From: JAEULH01 sp963805915
GTDB taxonomy: Bacteria > Pseudomonadota > Alphaproteobacteria > Rhodospirillales > Defluviicoccaceae
Direction: 5' to 3'
Length of the DNA stretch: 64,000 bases
Assembly (NCBI GenBank): GCA_963805915.1
Contig: CAWDWD010000010.1
Coordinates: 62,001 to 126,000 of the forward strand
In this document: one piece after another, positions 9,872 to 20,550 of the stretch
How positions within the stretch are numbered: the stretch's first letter is position 1
How the letters are laid out: each line of letters starts with the position of its first letter
The notes under the pieces: model-generated
Seen by the model: the letters and a program-made list of their open reading frames with translations, nothing else
The model's database searches: none
What the model was told of the DNA's origin: nothing
Translations under genes and position numbers: made by a program

Positions 9872-11906
9872 TCAGGATGCCTGCTGCGCGGCGCGCTGGG
9901 CGATGACGTCGTCGGCGAGCCGGCCGCTCAACTCCTGGAGATGGTCGAATTTCCACTCGAACGTGCCGATGCCGAGCGTCGCGGAGCGCAACTCGATGAT
10001 GAGATCGTACATCTCGGCCTGCGGCAGCATCACCGCGACTTCGTCCCACCCCGTCCAGTCGGTGCGGGCCTCGAAGCCGAGGATCTGGCCGCGGCGGCCG
10101 CTGACCAGGCGCTGGATCCGCGAGGTGAATTCCGCCGGCACGGAAATCCGGAAGTTGAAAATGGGCTCGAGGATGACCGGGTTGCACTTCGGCATCCCCT
10201 CGCGCAGCGCCTGCTGGGCGGCCTTGCGGAAGGCCATGTCGGAGCTGTCGACGGTGTGGAACTGGCCGTCGGTCAAGCTCACCGAGACATCGACCACCGA
10301 GAAGCCGAGGGGGCCGCGGTTCATGTACTCGCGCGCGCCGGCCTCGACCGCGGGGATATACTGCTTGGGAACGACGCCGCCGGTGATCGTATCGGAGAAC
10401 ACGAAGCCGCTGCCGCGCGGCAACGGCTTGATGTCGATATGGACATCGCCGAACTCGCCGTGGCCGCCGGACTGTTTCTTGTGCCGGGCGTGCTGGCTGA
10501 CCGAAGCCGCGGATCGTCTCCTTGTACGGTATCTGCGGCCGGTGCGAGACCAACTGGACATTGTAGCGGTTGCGCAGCCGATCGATGGCGATGCCGAGGT
10601 GCATTTCTCCCTGGCCCCAGAGGAGCAACTCGCCGGTATCCGGATCGTGGCCGAACGACAGCGAGGGGTCCTCCTCGACGAGGCGGGCGAGAGCGCCGGT
10701 CAGCTTGACCTCGTCGGCGCGTTGTTCGGCGTGAACCGCGAGCGCGAAGAGGGGCTTGAGCGGCGCCGGCCAGGACGGCCCGCTCAGGGTCCCCGAGGCC
10801 GACAGCACCGTCCCGGTGGTGGCATTGTCGAGCCGGCCGAGCGCGACCACCTCGCCGGCGGCCGCCTTAGGCCTCTTGTCCAGCTTCGCGCCGAGCAGGC
10901 GGTTGACGCCGCTCACCCGCTCGCCGTTGAGGGTCATGCCGTCGGTAATTTCGCCGCGCCAGACGCGAACGTACGACAGCTTGCCGGTGTGGGCGGCGTG
11001 GACCGACTTGAAGATCCGCGCGCACGGCTCATCGCTCCGAGGAATGCCCAGACGTTCGGCGGTCGCCTCCGGCTCCGGCGCCTCATGGCGCAGCGCCTTG
11101 AGCAGGCGGGTGATTCCGTGCATGCTTTCGGCGCAACCGAAAAAGACCGGAACGATCAGGTCCTGCGCCAGATCCCGGCCAAGCCCGGCGTAGATCTCGT
11201 CGGTGCTCGGAACCATGTCCTCAAGCAGCTTTTCAAGAAGGTCGTCGTCGAAGTCGGCGATCGCCTCGAGCATCTCGCGGCGGGCTTCCTGTTTCTGCTC
11301 GGCGATGTCCTCGGGCAGCGAAATCAACTCCGAGCGCTGGCCCGGTTCCAGCGGAACGCGCGCTCGCTGACGATGTCGACAAAGCCTGAAATCTGTTCGC
11401 CGTTCTCGCGGATCGGGATCTCGCGCAGAACCAGCGGCCGGGTCGAGAGCGCCTGGAGAGCCTCGAGGGTCGCCCTGACGCTCGCCTCGGCCAGGTCCAT
11501 CTTGTTGATGAAGACCAGGTGCGGGATCGAAATGATCGTCGAGGAAGCGCAGCAGCGGTGCGACGGTGAGGATCTTCTGCGGCTCGGGCTCGCAAACCAG
11601 GACCGCGATGTCGGCGACCATCAACGCGGCATACGAATCCTGGATCAGCTCGATGTTGCCGGGGCAATCAAGGAACGTCCAGGTCTCGTCCAGGTATTCC
11701 GTGGTCGCGACGTTGAGCTCGGTCCCCATCTGGCGGCCGCGTGCTTCCGCCGAGGAATCGCCGACCGTATTGCCCTCGCGGACGCTGCCTTTGCGCGTCG
11801 TCGCGCCCGTTATCGAAAGGATGCTTTCGAGCAGGGACGTCTTGCCGCTGAGATAGGGGCCGACGAGGACCGCGCAGCGCGGCGGCGATGGCGTTTTCCT
11901 GCTCAC
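9872..11906 (-). pseudogene. Divergent elongation factor G paralogue, three frameshifts
   Basis: EF-G-type translational GTPase of about 680 residues. GTG 11906 has a GGGAG ribosome site 7 bases upstream. Visible G motifs are GPYLSGKTSLLE (P-loop), DCPGNIEL (G3, not the usual DTPGH) and NKMD (G4, readable only after correction); the C-terminal part with the PRGSGFVFSDTITGG segment is in another frame. Compared with the expected protein, an extra base near 11531, a missing base near 11347 (these two restore the frame) and an extra base near 10504 are present. The altered G3 motif and lack of the str operon around it indicate the EF-G-like paralogue group rather than the main fusA. Sequence errors are likely. 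Confidence 0.75.
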
Positions 11907-12056
11907 GAGCAATCTCCCGGACTGTTTTCTTCTTGGCGAAAGCGCGAGTTTGGCGCGCGTTACCGCTCAAACCTACCGCCCTGATGCAGCGAATCAAGCG
12001 AAAAGCCCGAAACGAGGATGTCGCTCAACCTGCTCTCAACCGGCGTCAATCTGCGC

Positions 12057-13259
12057 TCAGGCGAGCGCGGCGCAGGCCCGCTGGATCCGCGCGCAGGCCT
12101 CCTTGAGCAGCTCCGTCGAGGTGGCGTAGGACACCCGGAAGTAGGGCGACAGGCCGAACGCCGAGCCCTGCACCGCGGCGACGCCCTCGGCCTCGAGCAG
12201 GTAGGTGATGAAGTCGTCGTCGCTGGCGATGGTCCGCCCGTCCGGCGCCGTCTTGCCGATGGCGCCGGCGCACGACGGATAGACGTAGAACGCGCCTTCC
12301 GGGGTCGGGCACGAGAGACCGGCCGCGTCATTAAGCATGGCTGCGACCATGTCGCGGCGCTCGCGGAAGATCCGGTTGTGCTCGGCGATGAAGTCCTGCG
12401 GCCCGTTGAGCGCGGCGACGCCGGCGGCCTGGGAAATCGAGCTGGTGTGGGTCGTGCTTTGCGATTGGACCTTGTTGATGGCCTTGATCAGCTCGACCGG
12501 TCCGGCGCCGTAGCCGACCCGCCAGCCGGTCATGCAATAGGCCTTCGAGCAGCCGTTGAGCGTCAGGGTGCGTTCGTAGAGGCGCGGCTCCAGCTGCGCC
12601 GGGGTGACGAAGCGGAAGTCGTCGTAGATGACGTGCTCGTAGATGTCGTCGCTCATCACCCAGACATGCGGATGACGGACCAGAACATCCGTCAGCGCCT
12701 TCATCTCGGCGGCGGTGTAGGCCGCGCCCGTCGGGTTGGAGGGTGAATTCAAGATCAGCCACTTGGTCTTCGCCGTGATCGCCCGTTCAAGATCGCCGGG
12801 ATCGAGCTTGAAGTTGCGCTCGGCCGGGCAGGGGACGATCACCGGCTTGCCCTCGACGAGCAGAACAATGTCCGGATACGAGACCCAGTACGGCGCGGGG
12901 ATGATGACCTCGTCGCCGGGATCGATGGTGGCGACGATGGCGTTGTAGATCGTCTGCTTGCCGCCGCAGCTGACCGTGATCTGCTCGAGTGAATAGTCGA
13001 GATCGTTGTCGCGCTTGAACTTGGCGGCGATCGCCTGGCGCAGCGCCGGCGTGCCGGCGACGGCGGTGTACTTGGTTTCGCCCCGGTCGATCGCCGCCTT
13101 CGCCGCGGCCTTGATGTGGTCGGGCGTGTCGAAATCCGGCTCCCCGGCGCCAAGCCCGATGACATCGCGGCCCGCGGCCTTCAGTTCAGCCGCCTTCTGG
13201 GTCACCGCGATCGTCGGCGACGGCTTGATGAGACCGAGACGGTGAGCAAGGAAGGCCAT
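12057..13259 (-). CDS. aspC: Aspartate aminotransferase (class I/II PLP enzyme)
   Basis: Transfers the amino group between aspartate and 2-oxoglutarate. The 400-residue fold-type I protein has the substrate loop GLGAGEPDFDTPDHI, the cofactor ring stack region PYWVSYPD, the asparagine in SPSNPTG, YxEH in DDIYEHVIYD, and the PLP lysine in NGCSKAYCMTGWRVGY; the carboxylate-binding arginine is near the end in SPYFRVSYAT. This is the Igamma type common in alphaproteobacteria, which sometimes also acts on prephenate. It is divergent from uvrB. Confidence 0.93.
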   Translation of the reverse strand: MAFLAHRLGLIKPSPTIAVTQKAAELKAAGRDVIGLGAGEPDFDTPDHIKAAAKAAIDRGETKYTAVAGTPALRQAIAAKFKRDNDLDYSLEQITVSCGGKQTIYNAIVATIDPGDEVIIPAPYWVSYPDIVLLVEGKPVIVPCPAERNFKLDPGDLERAITAKTKWLILNSPSNPTGAAYTAAEMKALTDVLVRHPHVWVMSDDIYEHVIYDDFRFVTPAQLEPRLYERTLTLNGCSKAYCMTGWRVGYGAGPVELIKAINKVQSQSTTHTSSISQAAGVAALNGPQDFIAEHNRIFRERRDMVAAMLNDAAGLSCPTPEGAFYVYPSCAGAIGKTAPDGRTIASDDDFITYLLEAEGVAAVQGSAFGLSPYFRVSYATSTELLKEACARIQRACAALA

Positions 13260-13413
13260 ATCGAGACTCCGGATTGGATGACAGGGACATTCGCGGCACA
13301 GTAAGGCCGCCGCGAAACGGCGGCAATCTCGGAAGAGCGTATTCGTTACGCCCTTCGGCGTTCCCGCCGCGCGCTCACTGGCGGCGTGGCCGTCTGCATC
13401 CTATAACTCACCC

Positions 13414-15561
13414 ATGGTCGCCTTTACCAATCCCGCAATTTTCATGCCGGCGAAGCGGCCGCCGGTGCCGGTCGAGCGGTCGTTCAAGCTCGTCTCGCCG
13501 TACCAGCCGGCCGGCGATCAGCCCGAGGCGATCACCGAGCTGACGGCGGGCATGGAGCGCGCCGAGCGCGACCAGGTGCTGCTCGGCGTGACCGGGTCGG
13601 GCAAGACCTTCACCGTCGCCAAGGTGATCGAGAACGTCCAGCGGCCGGCGCTGGTGCTCGCCCCCAACAAGACCCTGGCGGCCCAGCTCTACGCCGAGAT
13701 GAAGGGATTCTTTCCCGAGAATGCCGTCGAATACTTCGTCTCGTATTACGACTACTACCAGCCGGAGGCCTACGTCCCGCGCACCGATACCTACATCGAG
13801 AAGGACTCCTCGATCAACGAGCAGATCGACCGGATGCGCCATGCCGCGACCCGCGCCCTGCTCGAGCGCAACGACGTCATCATCGTTGCCTCGGTCTCGT
13901 GCATCTACGGCATCGGCGCGGTCGAAACGTACGCCGAGATGGTCCTGACCTTGGCCGCCGGCGAGCGGGTCGAACGCCGCGAGATCATTCGCCGGCTGGT
14001 CGAGCTGCAATACAAGCGCGGCGACGTTAACTTCGTGCGCGGCGCCTTCCGGGCGCGCGGCGATGTCGTCGAAATCTACCCGTCGCACATGGAGGACCGC
14101 GCCTGGCGGCTGTCGATGTTCGGCGACGAGATCGAAGCGATCTGGGAGGTCGATCCGTTGACGGGGGAGAAGGTCGGCGAACTCGACACCGTCACCGTCT
14201 ATCCCAGCAGCCACTACGTCACGCCCCGCCCGACGCTGCAGCAGGCGATGCCGCGGATCAAGGCCGAGCTGAAGCAGCGGATCGATGAGTTCGTCGCCGA
14301 GGGCAAGCTGATCGAGGCGCAGCGGCTCCAGGAGCGCACCACCTTCGACATGGAGATGCTGGAGACGACGGGTTCGTGCTCGGGCATCGAGAACTATTCG
14401 CGCTACCTCACCGGGCGCAATCCCGGCGAGCCGCCGCCGACGCTGTTCGAGTACCTGCCCGAGAACGCGGTCCTGATCGTCGACGAGAGTCACGTCACCG
14501 TGCCGCAGATCGGCGGCATGTATCGCGGCGACTACAATCGCAAGTCGACTCTCGCCGGCTTCGGCTTCCGGCTGCCGTCATGCATCGACAACCGCCCGCT
14601 CAAGTTCGAGGAGTGGGAGGCGATGCGGCCGCAGACCATCTTCGTCTCCGCCACGCCCGGACCGTGGGAGCTGGAGCGAACGGGCGGCGTGGTCGTCGAA
14701 CAGGTGGTTCGGCCGACCGGGCTGATCGACCCGCCGTGCTTCATCCGCCCGGTCGAGCACCAGGTCGACGATCTGCTCGGCGAGACCAAGGCCGTCGCGG
14801 CTTTGGGCCAGCGCTCCCTGGTGACGACGCTGACCAAGCGGATGGCCGAGGATCTCACCGAATATCTCCATGAGCAGGGTTTGCGGGTGCGCTACATGCA
14901 CTCGGATATCGACACCTTGGAGCGCATCGAAATCATCCGCGATCTGCGCCTCGGCGCGTTCGATGTCCTCGTCGGGATCAACCTGCTGCGCGAGGGGCTG
15001 GACATCCCCGAGTGCGCGCTCGTCGCCATCCTCGATGCCGACAAGGAAGGGTTCCTGCGTTCGAAGACCAGCCTGATCCAGACCATCGGCCGGGCGGCGC
15101 GCAACCTCGACGGCCGGGTCATTCTCTACGCCGACTCCATGACCGAGTCGTTGACCTACGCGCTCGACGAAACCAACCGCCGGCGCGAGCGGCAGATGGC
15201 CTACAACGCCGCCAACAACATCACCCCCGAAAGCATCCGCAAGGGAATCTCGGACGTTCTCCAGAGCGTCTACGAGCATGACTACCTGACGGTTGATACC
15301 GGCGCGTCGGGCGATCTGCATCTTGTCGGCAAGAACCTCCGCACTCACATCGCCGACCTTGAAAAGCGGATGCGGACGGCCGCGGCCGAGCTGGAGTTCG
15401 AGGAGGCGGCGCGGCTGCGCGACGAGATCCGCAGGCTCGAGGCGACCGACCTGGGGCTGGAAAAGGCCGGTGTCGCGCCGCTGGCCGCGGCGAGCGCCGG
15501 CTGGTCGGGAAAGGACAAGGCCAGGTACAAGAAGACCGCCGCTCGCCGCCGCGGCCGCTGA
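13414..15561 (+). CDS. uvrB: Excinuclease ABC subunit B
   Basis: Damage-verification helicase of nucleotide excision repair, partner of UvrA and UvrC. Walker A GVTGSGKTFT is at about residue 58, followed by the beta-hairpin region with FVSYYDYYQPEAYVPRTDTYIEKD and SVSCIYGIGAVETY, the DESH box VDESHVTVPQ, the helicase motifs ATPGPWE and INLLREGLDIPE and QTIGRAARN, and a C-terminal UVR motif (LEKRMRTAAAELEFEEAARLRDEI region). Length 715 is usual. A second in-frame ATG at 13444 is possible as the start. It converges with eda, 31 bases apart. Confidence 0.96.
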   Translation: MVAFTNPAIFMPAKRPPVPVERSFKLVSPYQPAGDQPEAITELTAGMERAERDQVLLGVTGSGKTFTVAKVIENVQRPALVLAPNKTLAAQLYAEMKGFFPENAVEYFVSYYDYYQPEAYVPRTDTYIEKDSSINEQIDRMRHAATRALLERNDVIIVASVSCIYGIGAVETYAEMVLTLAAGERVERREIIRRLVELQYKRGDVNFVRGAFRARGDVVEIYPSHMEDRAWRLSMFGDEIEAIWEVDPLTGEKVGELDTVTVYPSSHYVTPRPTLQQAMPRIKAELKQRIDEFVAEGKLIEAQRLQERTTFDMEMLETTGSCSGIENYSRYLTGRNPGEPPPTLFEYLPENAVLIVDESHVTVPQIGGMYRGDYNRKSTLAGFGFRLPSCIDNRPLKFEEWEAMRPQTIFVSATPGPWELERTGGVVVEQVVRPTGLIDPPCFIRPVEHQVDDLLGETKAVAALGQRSLVTTLTKRMAEDLTEYLHEQGLRVRYMHSDIDTLERIEIIRDLRLGAFDVLVGINLLREGLDIPECALVAILDADKEGFLRSKTSLIQTIGRAARNLDGRVILYADSMTESLTYALDETNRRRERQMAYNAANNITPESIRKGISDVLQSVYEHDYLTVDTGASGDLHLVGKNLRTHIADLEKRMRTAAAELEFEEAARLRDEIRRLEATDLGLEKAGVAPLAAASAGWSGKDKARYKKTAARRRGR

Positions 15562-15592
15562 GCAGCTGGCTCCTTGTGCGCGGACGGCCGGA

Positions 15593-16220
15593 TCAGACCG
15601 CGTGGAGCGCGGTGGCTTGCGCGGCCAACGCGGTGATGGCCGGCCAGTCCTTGGCGGCGACGGCGCTCTTCGGCGTCAGCCACGAGCCGCCGACACACGC
15701 GACGTTGCCGAGCGCGAGGAAGTCCGGCGCGCTCGCCGCGGTAATGCCGCCGGTCGGGCAGAAGATGACGTCCGGGAATGGCCCGGCGATCGCCTTCAAC
15801 ATGGCGATGCCGCCGGCCTGAACCGCCGGGAACAGCTTCAACTCGAACAGCCCCGCGGCCCGCGCCAGGATCACATCGGACGGGGTCATGACGCCCGGCA
15901 GGTAGGGCAGGCCGCTTTGCGCGGCGGCCTCGATCAAGCGCGGCCGTTACGCCGGGGCTGACGGCGAAGCGGGCACCGGCATCGACCGCGGCGGCGAAGT
16001 CATCCGGCCGCGAGACGGTGCCGACGCCGACGATCGCGTCCGGCACTTCGCGGGCGATGGCGCGGACCGCATCCAGCGCCGCCGGCGTGCGCAGGGTCAC
16101 CTCGAGGACCCGGACGCCGCCGGCAAGCAGGGCGCGAGCGAGCGGCACGGCGTCACCCGCGTCGTCGATGACGATGACCGGGATGACCGGTCCAAGCCGG
16201 AGCAGATCGATAACCTTCAT
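15593..16220 (-). pseudogene. eda: 2-dehydro-3-deoxyphosphogluconate (KDPG) aldolase, one frameshift
   Basis: Last step of the Entner-Doudoroff pathway: KDPG to pyruvate and glyceraldehyde 3-phosphate. The first half (PVIPVIVIDD, EVTLRTPAALDAVRAIA, GVGTVSRP) and second half (PGVMTPSDVILA, FELKLFPA with the Schiff-base lysine, FCPTGGITAASAPDFLAL) are complete but in different frames. One extra base near 15936 causes the shift. Its ATG overlaps the edd stop (16217-16220), so the two genes are translationally coupled. With all active-site residues intact, a sequencing error is plausible. Confidence 0.85.
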
Positions 16221-18131
16221 GAGCGGTCCGTCCCCGCCCGATCCGCTTGCGCGAAAACAAAACGATCGCCGGTGGCGCCCTGCTTCGGCGCCTCTCGCGG
16301 CCCAGCCTCATCGGGCAGCAGGAAGCTCATGGCGCCCTCTTCGGCGCTGGTGGCGTGGTCGCGAAAGCCGTTGAAAAGCTCGCGGCCGAGGCCGAAGCGG
16401 TTGCGCGAAAGGTCCACCGGGGCGGGCGGGCGCTTCGTTAGTTCTTCTTCGCCCAGTTTCACGTCGAGAATGCCGCGCTCGCCATCGACGACGATCACGT
16501 CGCCGGTCCTGATCTTCGCCAGCGGCCCGCCGGCGAGACATTCGGGCGTGACATGGAGCGCGGCGGGAACCTTGCCGGAGGCGCCGGACATCCGCCCGTC
16601 GGTCACCAAGGCAACCTTGAAGCCCTGGTCCTGGAGGACGCCCAGCGAGGGCGAGAGCTTGTGCAGCTCCGGCATCCCGTTCGCCCGCGGCCCCTGGTAG
16701 CGGACGACGGCGACGAAATCCCTTCGCAACTCGCCGCGCTGAAAGGCATCGAGAACCTCTTCCTGGCTGTCGAAGACGATCGCCGGGGCCTCGACGGCGC
16801 GGTGTTCCGGGGCGACCGCCGAGGTCTTGATCACCGCGCGGCCGAGCTTGCCGGTCAGGACCTTGAGACCGCCGTCCGGGCTGAACGGCCGCTCGGCGGG
16901 CCGCAGGATCGTGTCATCGCGGCTTTCGCCCGGCGCCGGCCGCCACTTCAGCGCGCCGTCATCGAGATAGGGTTCGTCGCGATAGGGCGTCAGGCCGCCG
17001 CCGGCGACCGTGAGCTTGTCGGTATGAAGGAGCCCTGCGTCGATCAGCTCGCCGATGACGTAGCCCATGCCGCCGGCGGCGTGGAACTGGTTCACGTCGG
17101 CCTTGCCGCTGGGATAGATGTGGGCGAGCAGCGGGACCACGGCCGACAGCTCGGCGAAGTCGTCCCAGTTGATCCGGATGCCGGCGACCCGGGCGATGGC
17201 GACCAGGTGCAGCGTGTGGTTGGTCGACCCGCCGGTCGCGAGCAGGCCGACGATGGCGTTGACGATGGCGCGCTCGTCGACGACCTTGCCGACCGGCGTG
17301 TACTCGTCGCCGAGCGCGGTGATCTCCAGCGCGCGTTTCGCCGCCGCTACGGTCAGCGCGTCGCGCAAGGGCGTGTTCGGGTTGACGAAGGCGGCGCCGG
17401 GCAGGTGCAGGCCCATCACCTCCATCATCATCTGGTTGCTGTTGGCGGTGCCGTAGAACGTGCAGGTGCCCGGGCTGTGGTAGGACGCCGCCTCGGCGTC
17501 GAGCAGCTCGGCGCGGCCGATTTTGTTTTCGGTATAGAGCTGGCGGATGCGGACCTTCTCGCTGTTCGACAGGCCAGACGGCATCGGCCCGCCGGGAACG
17601 AAGATCGTCGGCAGATGGCCGAAGCTCAGCGCCCCGATCAACAGGCCGGGCACGATCTTGTCGCAGATGCCGAGGCAGAGAACCGCGTCGAACATGTTGT
17701 GCGACAGCGCCACCGCCGTGGCCAAGGCGATGACGTCGCGGCTGAACAGCGACAGCTCCATCCCGGTCTGGCCTTGCGTCACGCCGTCGCACATCGCCAG
17801 GCACTCCGCCGGCGAACTGGGCGACGCCGCCGGCCTCGCGCGCGGCCTCTTTGATGATGGTCGGGAAGCGTTCGTAGGGCTGGTGCGCCGAGAGCATATC
17901 GTTGTAGGCCGAGACGATGGCGACGTTCGGCGCCTCGCCGCCGCGCAAGGCAGCCTTGTCGCCGTCGGCGAACGCGGCGAAGCCGTGGGCGAGGTTGGTG
18001 CATGAGATGCAGCTTCGCGCGACGCCCTTGGCCGGCGCCGTCTCGACGCGCGCGAGATAGGCGGCACGGCTGGCGGCGCTGCGTTCGCGGATGCGCCCGG
18101 TCACACGCTCGATGGTTAGATGCAGGCTCAT
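16217..18131 (-). pseudogene. edd: 6-Phosphogluconate dehydratase, one frameshift
   Basis: Iron-sulfur dehydratase that turns 6-phosphogluconate into KDPG. The N-terminal 110 residues (MSLHLTIERVTGRI, then CISCTNLAHGFAAF with a cluster cysteine) and the rest (MCDGVTQGQTGMELSLFSRD, GICDKIVPGLLIG, GTCTFYGTANSNQMMMEVMG, TDGRMSGASGKVPAALH) are in two frames, separated by one extra base near 17799. The protein would be about 637 residues after correction (the family is near 600). It lies 16 bases downstream of gntK and overlaps eda by ATGA, forming a gluconate-to-pyruvate operon. Confidence 0.88.
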
Positions 18132-18147
18132 CGCGGATTCTCCAAAC

Positions 18148-19704
18148 CTAAATGATTTTCCCCGCCGCGCCGCCTTCCTGGAATGCCGCGATGGCGCGAT
18201 ATTCCTCTTCGAGCTTTGCCGGCAGTGCCAGAAATATGGGTTTCAGCCGGCCGTAAACCGCGACATTGTTGGCGATCGGGTGATGGCGGTGGGTCGCGCC
18301 GACCATCTTCGAGACGATATCGAGCGACGGCGAAAGGCCGAGTGCGACCAGACCGAGGACCGCCGCGCCGAGGCACGAGCTTTCGAAGCTTTCCGGAACG
18401 ACCACGTCGCGGTCGAACACGTCGGCCAGCATCTGCCGCCACAGCTCGGAGCGGGCGAAGCCGCCGGTCGCCTTGACGGTCGTCGTCGGACCGATCAGCG
18501 CCTCGACCGCGCCGAGAATGCTGTGCAGCGAGAAGATGACGCCCTCCAGGACCGCGCGGACCATGTGCTCCTTGTGGTGATGCATCGCCAGGCCGAAGAA
18601 GGAGCCGCGAAGGGTGGGGTTCCACCACGGAGCCCGCTCGCCGGCGAGGTAGGGATGGAAGATCAGCCCCTCGCATCCCGGTGGCACCCGCTCGGCGATC
18701 CGGGTCAGCACCTCGTAGGGATCGATGCCGAGGCGCTTCGCCGTCTCGCTTTCGGCGGCGGCCAGCTCGTCGCGGACCCAGCGGAAGACGATGCCGCCGT
18801 TGTTGATCGGCCCGCCGACGACCCAATGGCGCTCGGTCAGAAGATAGCAGAAGGTCCTTTGCGCCGGATCGGTCAGCGGCCGGTCGACGACCGCACGCAC
18901 CGCGCCGCTGGTGCCGATCGTCACCGCGACCTCGCCGGGGCGATACGCGTCGACGCCGAGGTTGGACAGCACACCGTCGTTGGCGCCGACGACGAACGGC
19001 GTATCGGCCTTGAGGGCCATTGCCGCGGCAAGGTCCGGCGGCAGCCCCGAGAGCCGGTAGCTCGTCGGAACCAGCGTCGAAAGCCGCTCGGGCGTGATGC
19101 CGGCTACGGCCAGCGCGCCCTCATCCCAATCGAGGTTCGCGAGGTTGAACAGCCCGGTGGCCGAGGCGATGGAATGATCGACGACGTAGCGGTTGAACAG
19201 CTTGTGGAAGACGTACTCCTTGACGCCGATAAAGCGCGCTGCGCGTCCGAACACCTCCGCGTGCTCGTGGCGAAGCCACAAGAGCTTGGCGAGCGGCGAC
19301 ATCGGATGGATCGGCGTTCCGGTGCGCAGATAGATCGCGCGGCCGTCCATCTCCCGCTCGATCCGCGAGGCCCAAGCGGCGCTGCGGTTGTCGCCCCAGG
19401 TGATGCTGGCGGTCAAAGGCTTGCCGTCGCCGTCGACCGCGATCAGGCTATGCATCGCGGCGCTGAAGGCGACGCCGGCGATGTCGTACGGCTCGGCCCC
19501 GCTCGCCCTGACGGCACGGCCGATGGCGCTCACGGCCGCCGTGAAAATCTCGTCCGGATTCTGCTCGGCGACCGAGGGCGCCGATGTGCGCAGGGCGTAG
19601 CCGGCGGTATAATGCCCGGCGACGGCGCCACTATCGGCGGCGAACACCACCGCCTTGGTGCTGGTCGTGCCGATGTCAACGCCGATGATGTATCGCCCGC
19701 TCAT
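18148..19704 (-). CDS. gntK: Gluconokinase, FGGY carbohydrate kinase family
   Basis: Phosphorylates gluconate to 6-phosphogluconate, the substrate of the edd product that follows. The two ribokinase-like FGGY halves show GVDIGTTSTKAVVF at the N-terminus, SITWGDNRSA, the catalytic aspartate in VVGANDGVLSN, the phosphate loop IGTSGAVRAV and ATGGFARSELWRQMLADVF. The 518-residue length and TGTPIHPMSPLAKLLWL fit FGGY gluconokinases better than xylulokinases. Substrate assignment leans on the operon with edd and eda. Confidence 0.88.
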   Translation of the reverse strand: MSGRYIIGVDIGTTSTKAVVFAADSGAVAGHYTAGYALRTSAPSVAEQNPDEIFTAAVSAIGRAVRASGAEPYDIAGVAFSAAMHSLIAVDGDGKPLTASITWGDNRSAAWASRIEREMDGRAIYLRTGTPIHPMSPLAKLLWLRHEHAEVFGRAARFIGVKEYVFHKLFNRYVVDHSIASATGLFNLANLDWDEGALAVAGITPERLSTLVPTSYRLSGLPPDLAAAMALKADTPFVVGANDGVLSNLGVDAYRPGEVAVTIGTSGAVRAVVDRPLTDPAQRTFCYLLTERHWVVGGPINNGGIVFRWVRDELAAAESETAKRLGIDPYEVLTRIAERVPPGCEGLIFHPYLAGERAPWWNPTLRGSFFGLAMHHHKEHMVRAVLEGVIFSLHSILGAVEALIGPTTTVKATGGFARSELWRQMLADVFDRDVVVPESFESSCLGAAVLGLVALGLSPSLDIVSKMVGATHRHHPIANNVAVYGRLKPIFLALPAKLEEEYRAIAAFQEGGAAGKII

Positions 19705-19944
19705 AGCCCACTCATTCGACTGACACGGCTTCGCGGCTCACGACCTTCGCCTCGTCGTGCCCGCGGGAGCCGGAACTGTTTCGCACGGCTGACGTTCATT
19801 CGACGGCGCGCGGCGCGGGTCTTCAGCCGTGGCTCCGCCGGCGGTAGAAAAGATCGGGTTGGCGGCCTCGTGAGCCGAAAATCCTTAAAGTAAAAGCCGA
19901 GAGCCTTGTCGGAGACTGGCAACATCGGCGGGAAAAGCAGACCA

Positions 19945-20238
19945 ATGGATTTTTCGACCGAATCGTTGATCGGCGTGATCGCTGGCCTGTGTTCGACCAG
20001 CAGCTTTGTTCCTCAGGTTGTCAAGGCATGGCGCGAAGGTAATACCGAGGCGATTTCGAAGCGGATGTACATTGTTACCGTTAGCGCGTTTACGCTGTGG
20101 ATCGTTTACGGCGTCATGATCGAGAGCTGGCCGATCATCGCTTTCAACGCGGCGAGCCTCGCACTTTCGGGGGCGATTCTGGTTTTAAAGGTAAGGACCT
20201 CGCGCAAACCGGCCGCGGTCAAACCGACAGCCGGCTAG
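19945..20238 (+). CDS. SemiSWEET family sugar transporter
   Basis: Small inner-membrane sugar facilitator that works as a dimer. The 97-residue protein has three helices forming a single triple-helix bundle with the PQ-loop motif SSFVPQVVKAWREGNTEAIS in helix 1 and SAFTLWIVYG in helix 2. ATG 19945 (MDFSTESLIG) fits the family; earlier in-frame starts would add a polar tail. It is divergent from gntK with a 240-base gap, so it may supply sugars or gluconate precursors to the Entner-Doudoroff genes. Confidence 0.85.
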   Translation: MDFSTESLIGVIAGLCSTSSFVPQVVKAWREGNTEAISKRMYIVTVSAFTLWIVYGVMIESWPIIAFNAASLALSGAILVLKVRTSRKPAAVKPTAG

Positions 20239-20261
20239 CGCGGAATCACGCTTTTGAGTTT

Positions 20262-20510
20262 TTAACGGCGCATCCACCGGTAGGCGATAAGGAGAAGGAT
20301 CGAGCCGACCACTGCGATCGCGAAGCTGCCGATATTGAAGCCGTCGACGCCGCCCATCCCCAGCGATTTCGCGATAAATCCGCCGATCAGCGCGCCGGCG
20401 ATGCCGAGCAGGATGGTAATGATGAATCCGCCCGGATCCCTGCCGGGCATTAGAAGTTTGGCAATCAGGCCGGCGATCAGCCCGAAGATAATCCACGACA
20501 AAATACCCAT
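20262..20510 (-). CDS. GlsB/YeaQ/YmgE family stress membrane protein
   Basis: Small hydrophobic protein of 82 residues with three helices and Gly-rich turns (WIIFGLIAGLIAKLLMPG, ITILLGIAGALIGGFI). Members of the transglycosylase-associated family are induced by general stress but their function is unknown. It is convergent with the SemiSWEET gene. Confidence 0.85.
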   Translation of the reverse strand: MGILSWIIFGLIAGLIAKLLMPGRDPGGFIITILLGIAGALIGGFIAKSLGMGGVDGFNIGSFAIAVVGSILLLIAYRWMRR

Positions 20511-20550
20511 GTTGTTCTCCGTCTATTTTTGTGCGCGGGTTTGGTTAGCT

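Noticed and set aside
9903..11984. Long plus-strand open frame opposite the EF-G-like gene
   Set aside because: The minus strand encodes clear GTPase motifs; the plus frame has no family features and is open only because of high G+C.
16553..17854. Plus-strand frame opposite edd
   Set aside because: Asp/Arg/Gly-rich shadow translation of the dehydratase gene.
18091..19893. 600-codon plus-strand frame opposite gntK
   Set aside because: Antisense of a well-conserved FGGY kinase; no start signal or domain.
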